DNA of 64,000 nucleotides from Thamnaconus septentrionalis (lineage: Eukaryota > Chordata > Actinopteri > Tetraodontiformes > Monacanthidae). Under the pieces are notes generated by a model. It saw only the letters and a program-made list of their open reading frames with translations, searched no databases and was not told the DNA's origin. The stretch covers positions 21,489,501 to 21,553,500 of the forward strand of contig CM020509.1 of the NCBI GenBank assembly GCA_009823395.1. Direction: 5' to 3'. Shown here in pieces: positions 57,960 through 64,000 of this stretch (positions are counted from its first letter, which is position 1; every line of letters starts with the position of its first letter). Both the position numbers and the translations under genes were made by a program.

Positions 57960-59656
57960 TTGTGTTTTCTGTCCCTGACCTGCGTTCTGCGTTTTGTCCA
58001 ATTATTGGTGTGCCAAGCAACCAATCCAGCTACATCGGAAATATAACAGGTAGGAAAGTGCTTGAAGCTTAGCAGCCCGTCTGTGTGGTCTCTTGCCGAT
58101 TCCATCCTGAAGAGAAAGTTCACATAATAGACAGCACCATGCATGCAGGAAAAATGAAGGACACCGCCTGAAGAAAAAAACAAAAAAAAACATGGAAGAC
58201 TACATTAATATTATTTGGAGGTAACAACAAAACAGGAAATTCACGAACCAAGTTATGACTCACCACTGGCTTTCTGTAGCTTCACAAAAAGCTTGGGGTA
58301 CACGTCCTTAAAGTTTAAAAGCTCCTAAAGCCTGTTCATCATGTCAGCAATTGACCCCTCAGAAGACACACCCAGGGCGTAACAAGGGTCCTGGAGATAT
58401 TTTTTCTGAGGCTGCAAAAGAGCCATTTAGATGTCATGAAGCACTCATTACATCAGCATCTTGCACTTAACACACACAAAAAAAATATTGTGAGTAATGG
58501 CAACACTGCATGGAGGATTATAGTCAAAGTAACATACTTTGCACAGTCTATACATTTATAGAGTCAATGATCTCAAGTATGATGTCCTCATTAATTTTTT
58601 TTATTGGATGCTTGATCTCATCTGTCCTTTTTTTCTGGCCTTCTTGATCTCGGTTTTATTTAGGGAGAATATTTCCCACTCTGGTGTGCTCTCCCATCCA
58701 TGGTGCCAAAGTGGAGTGGCCAACAGATGTGCAATATGGATTTGTTCGAGATTTTACTATTTGTCAAACACGTTATTATTATTATTATTGTTATTATTAT
58801 TTATTTTTTTTATTTTTTTTTGAAAATGTTCATTATATAGCAAACATTTACAAAGGTTTATTGTTGGCATCATTTTTGCTCTATTCTCCATTTTTTATCA
58901 TCTAGAGCATGAAGAAGTCCAAACCTGATATGAGGCCTTCTGCTATTAGTGAGCTGTCCAGATCTGACCATGCCTTCACAGTATCCACTTTGAGCTCTTC
59001 CTCTGTCACTGTATTTGGATCAGGCCGTTTAAATGTCCCAACTACAAGTTAAATTTTTAAATTGATTACAAAGGGATGGAAATCACACAACTTTTCAAAA
59101 AAGAGCCCATTCATTGCTATCAAGTATCAAGAGGCAAAGTATTCCATAGCAACAACATTCAGAATGAAGTTAGGATTAAATATTTCATATGGGCACGGCT
59201 TTGTATATGTGTTTAAGTTATCACCTATGCTTACGTGGGACATCAAAGGCCAGTTTCCAGTTTGCATCTCCTACCACCACAGCTGGGTGGTATCCACACT
59301 GGTAACAATCGTATTCATATTTGAAACTTGTTGGGGACAACAAATGGTGGAAGGCTCTCCTCACTAGCTGATGGTGGTAGCGGTTGTCATTGCAGAATGA
59401 CAGAGTGTCCAGCATGCGTCCACTGTTTGTCTTGTTCTGTAAACACACTGAAGTTTTCAGTTAGTGTTTATGTATACGGGGAACTGTATTACACAAAGGA
59501 TTTCTGGCTGCCTTACCGCCAAACTGGACAGCAGAAGCTCACACAGTGGCAGTGTTAGAAACACACGGTTGTTACAGTTGTGGAATCCTGATGAATATTC
59601 TTGGAACCTCACAACAGTTTTACAGACTGGGCACTCTTTTGTAGCAACAGAGACAC
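57960..59656 (-). pseudogene. transposase exons: cysteine cluster and putative catalytic region
   Basis: Exon-like blocks: 59517-59656 (KECPVCKTVVRFQEYSSGFH), 59235-59436 (YDCYQCGYHPAVVVGDANWK), 58907-59041 (RPDPNTVTEEELKVDTVKAW), a short block near 58660-58760, 58264-58420 (YALGVSSEGSIADMMNRL, then an in-frame stop and LLNFKDVYPKLFVKLQKASG), and about 57960-58167 (GGVLHFSCMHGAVYYVNFLF, FPTCYISDVAGLVAWHTN). Most have consensus splice sites. Stops and missing donors show decay. Confidence 0.62.
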
Positions 59657-59836
59657 CTGTCGATTGAAATAATTGTATGATCTTTTTTTTTTTTTTTCAA
59701 CAATAAATGAATGTAGTAGTACATCAGGTATTATTTTTACATGGACACAAAGTCTTCCATTCTTTACCAAATATTGTTATATCATGATAGGTTAAACATG
59801 CTTAATTATGGAATTTCTTTTTTTTAATTGACTGAC

Positions 59837-60871
59837 CTTTTTTTACATAATTAATTCCATACACCATAGCCTGGGTGGTTGCTATTTTGGATGGATTAAG
59901 TGCAGGAGGGGTGGGCCCTGGACAGTAGGGGCAGGTGTTCTCTGAAGGTTCAAAACATGATGGTGGCTGTTCCTCCTCCTGAGATACACTGGGAGTTCTT
60001 GCAGGCATGGGATGCACTTTTGTGCTTTTAAGTAATCTGTCATTGCACAGACTTTTCGGCAATTCATGTTCTGTGACGCACAGGTAACACTGCTTTCCAG
60101 CCAGTGACTTTCCAAGTCATCAATGTCATCCACTTGGATGTCAGAGGTGGCTGCTATGGTGCCTGGAAACCCCTGGAAAATCCACCACATTCCCACCATG
60201 CGATGGATGCAACGATGAGATTGTCCAGTTCCCCGACATTGACAGTTCCACTGCCCCGCCACTGAATCAAATGTCACCTTTCACTGGTGAATATAGAGAA
60301 GAAGTGCCAACGTTTTGATTGTTCCCCATCTTCCACAAAGACTGGGAAAACACTATCAACGCCACACTGCCTTGCAGCAGTGTTCAGTTTGTCCCATTTG
60401 CCACCCCAATCAGATGACATCAGCGCTTTGCTCATCATGTCCTGTAGTGATTCACATGTGAGGACTGCAGGCTTGATGCATGGTTTGGCTTTTGATGTTC
60501 TCTCCAGATGTGCACACTCCTTTCCTGGGTTTCCAGACAACCATGCTATTTGCATACATTTTCTGCACTTTGGTACCTCGCAGTCCCTTTGCTGTGAAGT
60601 TGTGGATTTTATGACATGGATGAGGAACACATGGCTATGGTCATATTTGGGTGTAACATAAATGCCATTTCTGACATCAATACACACCATGGGTGTGCAG
60701 TCAATGTCGTGGACATCTTTAATGTGGCGTTTAAGATTTTTCTGGGCGCTTAAAACAGCTGTACAGTGTGGGCAAGGAAAATGTCTATGCTTGGACTTCA
60801 CAAACTGCATTTCTTCTGTTGACTCATCTCTCATGTTCTCTGCTTTTCTTTTGGTAGTGCTGGGATTCTCT
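59837..60871 (-). pseudogene. transposase exon: C2H2 finger, SWIM finger
   Basis: Follows an acceptor at 60872. It has CPHCTAVLSAQKNLKRHIKD (C2H2), a cysteine-rich middle (CEVPKCRKCMQIAW), and then a SWIM-type CxCx8CxH motif (CQCRGTGQSHRCIH) and MVGMWWIFQG. One-base shifts occur near 60275 and near 60060. The end reads CPYCPGPTPPAL...YVKK before a GTCAGT donor at 59836. Confidence 0.65.
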
Positions 60872-60924
60872 GCAAAATAAGAGAAAAACACAACAAATAA
60901 AAACGTAAACAATTATTTATAGCC

Positions 60925-62117
60925 TGTTGCGAACCCAGCTAGTCTAGGGTCAAGGGTTGCAACCTAAATTAAAAACCATAGGGCCGCCAAGCATTGAGGA
61001 GGCAAAATAAGAGGGTCAACACAGGGTTAAGAGTAGGAATGTGATTTTACTCTTGTTTTTTTGTTATGAAACTATTTACAAGATATACACCCGGGGCCCG
61101 GCGACACGGTGGCGCAGTGGTTAGCGCTGCCGCCTCACAGCAAGAAGGTCGTGGGTTCGATTCCGGGGCCCGGACCTGTGACCTTTCTGTGTGGAGTTTG
61201 CATGTTCTCCCCGTGTCTGCGTGGGTTCTCTCCGGGTTCTCCGGCTTCCTCCCACAGTCCAAAAACATGCATGTGAGGTCAATTGAGTATTCTAAATTGT
61301 CAGTAGGTGTGCATGTGAGTGTGAATGGTTGTTTGTCTCTATGTGGCCCTGCGATGAACTGGCGACTTGTCCAGGGTGTCACCCTGCCTTCGCCCTAAGA
61401 CAGCTGGGATAGGCTCCAGCAGACCCCCGTGACCCTGAATTGGAATAAGCGGGTATAGAAGATGAATGAATGAATGACACCCGGGGCCCAGGGTGTAAAA
61501 ACGTACCAAAACAAAAATAAGCCACTGCCAGGGGACCATGGATGTTGCCAAAATAATAATCTCAAGCAGCTAGGGGGGACACACTAACTAACTAACACTC
61601 CAAGAAAACAAAAGCCTGCCTGCCTACTCTGTCCGTGCAAATTAAATACAAAGGTGGCAACCACCCCTTACCTGGTGTGACTAACAAAGTTGGAAGCCTA
61701 CATGATGCCTGTGTATGGAGGCCCCCTTTCTTACCTGTCCCAAGGCAGGGCATACAAAATGGCAAAACTAGGAGAAACAAATGGGAGCGACTTCACTCGG
61801 TTTGGCGCAACGGTCATGTGGCTGGTGTGAATCACGGAGAGAGCGAGAAGAACTGGACCCCGCCCTTTTATAGGGCAGCAGAAGGTTGCAATGATGAAAG
61901 CGGAGCAATAGCAGCAGCAGCTGACCAATGAAGCCAGGGTGGGTGGATGAAGCTGATGATTGCTCTGATCAGCAGCAGGTGAGGTCACTGGGAGATGCAG
62001 CAGATGATGGTGGTGATGGCGAATTCAGGCCTGGAGAGAGCGACAGAGAGAGGGAGAGATAGAACAAAACAAACCCAAGAAACACTGTACAACTAAAATA
62101 AGAAGTGGAACGTAACA
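60925..62117. mobile_element. possible solo LTR or other insertion inside the transposase gene
   Basis: Begins TGTTGCGAAC and ends GAACGTAACA, giving short inverted TG...CA termini. It lies between two transposase exons and itself contains the SINE. I found no target duplication and no partner copy. Confidence 0.35.
61100..61476 (+). mobile_element. full-length tRNA-derived SINE with 13 bp target duplication
   Basis: A box TGGCGCAGTGG and B box GGTTCGATTCC are both consensus pol III promoters. The body runs to GATGAATGAATGAATG. The flanks 61087-61099 and 61477-61489 are identical (ACACCCGGGGCCC). The intact promoter and perfect duplication indicate a young insertion. Confidence 0.95.
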
Positions 62118-62118
62118 G

Positions 62119-62503
62119 TCAATGTCATGGTTTGATGCATCAACAATACTATCAGTCGTCCCAGTATCAAAACTGCCTGATTGTGGCACTGGATACACAT
62201 TGTTTCGTTATTTTTTAGATGTCTCCCAATATGAAGAAAAAAATCCTTCACAGTAGAAAGCTCACTGCATTCACACAACTCACATTTAAAAGTTACAGAA
62301 TTGGATGCTGTCTGTGTAGGCTGAGATGGATGGCCTCTATAGACATGGGCTTTGAGGGCAATCCATGTCTTGAATGCGCATGGGCAATATACATATATAG
62401 ATAAATAATTTTGGCCTCTTCCATAATCGTGATGTAGTTTACAATGTTTCAGTAATTTGTACTTACTAGTCTCTCTAGTTATACAATGTTTACACTGCCA
62501 CAT
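62119..62503 (-). pseudogene. transposase exon: three C2H2-like fingers
   Basis: Starts MWQCKHC. The finger-like blocks are CKHC...LLKHCKLHH, CPCAFKTWIALKAHVYRGH and CELCECSELSTVKDFFLHIG. I recognise this opening as a widespread fish family with the same finger layout. The frame is lost after NNETM. Confidence 0.6.
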
Positions 62504-62875
62504 TCATGTCACTGAAAGAACAAGAAAAACAATTGTGAAAAATCATACACTCAGACTTTGTTGAAATAAGTGAATACTAGCCAAAAGATACATGAGTCGT
62601 TTTTGCAAACTGTAAATACAGTTTGCAATTTTTAAAAAAGGTAAATCTTGCCCCCTTAAAAAAGGGGTAAAAATAATTTGGCATATTGGATACATTGGTA
62701 CACCTCAAAATGTCAATGTTTAAATGCACACCAGATAAATAATTACTTGCCATATGTTGGAGAGGAGATGAAAATTGGGGAATAGATCATCTATCTACAC
62801 AACAGAAATTTGGGGTCTATAAAAAGACAAAGAGGTGATTAAAATTTTAAATAATTTGAGCTGAGTCTTCTCACA
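62504..62875. other. no feature seen
   Basis: AT-rich. Searched by eye for the CCAATTCCAATTC terminus on both strands and not found. Confidence 0.45.
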
Positions 62876-62952
62876 TATACATATACACACACACATATAT
62901 AAATATACACATACACACATATATATAGACATACACACACACACACACACAA

Positions 62953-63007
<55 letters not shown>

Positions 63008-63008
63008 C
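62876..63008. repeat. compound (CA)/(TA) microsatellite
   Basis: About 130 bp of alternating CA, TA and mixed dinucleotides ending in a pure TA run. TRIM-derived sequence starts at its right edge. Confidence 0.96.
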
Positions 63009-63726
63009 AGTCCGTCTCCAGACTCCTCCAGCCTGGAGATCCGTCCTCTACTTTGAGGATGTGGCAGCAGCTGTGACCAAGCTGAGGGATGAAATACAGC
63101 AAGTTCTGATGGAGACTCAGACAAACATCTCATGGACAGTGAGCTACGTTGATGTTCTACTGAAGGTACCAGAACCCAGGAGCAGAGAAGACTTCCTCAG
63201 ATGTTCACCTCAAATCACTCTGGATCCAAACACAGTGAACAAATGGTTGTTATTATCTGAGGAGAACAGAAAAGTGACATTCATGAAGGAACTTCAGTCT
63301 TATTGTGATCATCCAGGCAGATTCACTGACTGGCAGCAGGTCCTGAGTAGAGAAGGTCTGACTGGACGATGTTACCGGGAGGTGGAGTGGAGAGGTTGGT
63401 GGGTTGATGTAGCAGTGGCCTTCAGGAACATCAGCAGAGCAGGATGGTCACCGGAAAGTAGATTTGGATTCAATGACAAATCCTGGAGTTTATATTGTTC
63501 CTCGGGTAAATATGAGTTTTATCACAACAACATCAGCACTGGTGTCTCAGGTCCTCGGTCCTCCAGAGTGGGAGTGTACCTGGACCACAGAGCAGGTCTT
63601 CTGTCCTTCTACAGCGTCTCTGGAACCATGGAGCTCCTCCACAGAGTCCAGACCTCCTTCACTCAGCCGCTACATGTTGGATTGTGGGTTTATTCAGGTT
63701 CTTCAGCTGAGTTGATGAAAGTGTGA
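63009..63726 (+). pseudogene. TRIM PRY-SPRY fragment, inverted duplicate of the 5 kb gene
   Basis: Homologous to the 3' part of the TRIM gene at 4932-5700 but on the opposite strand. It starts inside the coiled-coil to PRY linker (SPSPDSSSL). A small deletion just after it breaks the frame, which then stays open from FEDVAAAVTKLRDE to the stop at 63726. PRY (LDPNTVNKWLLLSEENRKVT) and SPRY (TGRCYREVEW, DHRAGLLSFYSVSG, ELMKV) are complete and in a single frame. RING, B-boxes and coiled coil are missing. Confidence 0.85.
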
Positions 63727-64000
63727 CTGAAGTTGTCAGAGAGACTCTGAGCTGAATTCTCACCTTTGATTCTTCTTCTGTCTTCACGTTTGTTGCCCAG
63801 TGTCTCCGGCCGTCAATCACAGGGTGGGCGGGGCCTGGACGCCACTTCCTGTTTGTGTTTGTGTTTCTCTTCCTCTGCAGCCCATTCATCCCACAGATTA
63901 ATAATGTGTGATTAGTCCACATGACAACTTTATTACTGTGGAAACACAGCTGAGGTCTGTTTCCACTCTGGACCTTTCCACCCTGACCTTTGACTTTTCA
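63727..64000 (+). repeat. 3' flank of the TRIM fragment, shared with 4610-4931
   Basis: Reverse-complement match to the flank of the 5 kb TRIM gene up to the window edge (ACAACTTTATTACTGTGG, CACAGCTGAGGTCTGTTTCC). A short segment including AACGTGGCACAAACATCC is missing here. Confidence 0.8.

Larger units (their letters stand above)
57868..62503 (-). mobile_element. DNA transposon with multi-exon zinc-finger/SWIM transposase (KDZ/HMGXB3-like), decayed
   Basis: The left terminus at 57868 (GGCCAATTCCAATTCTTCCC with ACCCTCAATCT blocks) matches the MITE at 7704-8215. The coding exons on the minus strand run from 62503 down to 57960, so the C-terminus lies next to this end. A matching right terminus was not found in 62504-62875. 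I compare it with KDZ-type transposases because of the order of C2H2 fingers, SWIM, cysteine cluster, GDANWKLAF (first candidate catalytic Asp) and CYISDVAGLV (candidate second Asp). The superfamily is inferred. Confidence 0.6.

Overview
The window reads as a teleost fish chromosome segment. It holds a complement C3-family gene, a TRIM/B30.2 gene and NLRC3-like LRR exons of the kind expanded in fish, set among typical fish repeats: tRNA-derived SINEs, hAT miniature elements, L2-, Rex3- and Tx1-like LINEs, a Gmr1-like and a chromodomain Ty3/gypsy element, a Crypton-like recombinase gene and a KDZ-like transposon. Gene density is low and most of the DNA is mobile-element derived. A 100-base N run at 35254-35353 shows the sequence is a scaffold with a gap.

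Layout. 0-4.6 kb: a gypsy integrase remnant, microsatellites, a minisatellite, hairpin-rich DNA and two possible oxidoreductase exons. 4.6-6.7 kb (minus strand): a TRIM gene with RING, B-boxes, coiled coil and PRY-SPRY, broken by one frameshift. 7.1-14.5 kb: miniature transposons, tandem repeats with perfect palindromes, and a SINE. 14.9-26.4 kb (minus strand): a C3-like gene for which I could place 26 exons with splice sites and matching phases. It runs from the signal peptide through the RRKR cleavage site and anaphylatoxin domain to the first half of the CUB domain. It then jumps, in phase, to the second half of CUB and the start of MG8. The thioester domain, most of MG8 and the C345C end are absent.

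28.1-34.2 kb: an LTR element whose integrase lies upstream of reverse transcriptase (Gmr1 order). 34.7-35.5 kb: a hAT transposase remnant around the gap. 35.8-41.3 kb: a chromodomain Ty3/gypsy element with almost identical LTRs but a frameshifted body. 41.5-46.1 kb (minus strand): a decayed Crypton-like tyrosine-recombinase gene interrupted by a SINE and an L2-like LINE. 46.2-52.7 kb: a partial and a longer NLR pseudogene copy sharing a very similar 3' segment. 55.8-57.9 kb: a Tx1-like LINE cut by the end of the next element. 57.9-62.5 kb (minus strand): a decayed multi-exon zinc-finger/SWIM transposase gene whose terminal sequence matches a 0.5 kb miniature element at 7.7 kb. 63.0-64.0 kb: a second TRIM PRY-SPRY tail, an inverted copy of the 4.6-5.7 kb region.

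The host genes that can be named (C3-like, TRIM, NLR) all belong to innate immune families, and all of them are incomplete or broken here. The C3-like gene is the only one with an undamaged reading frame over the part that remains.
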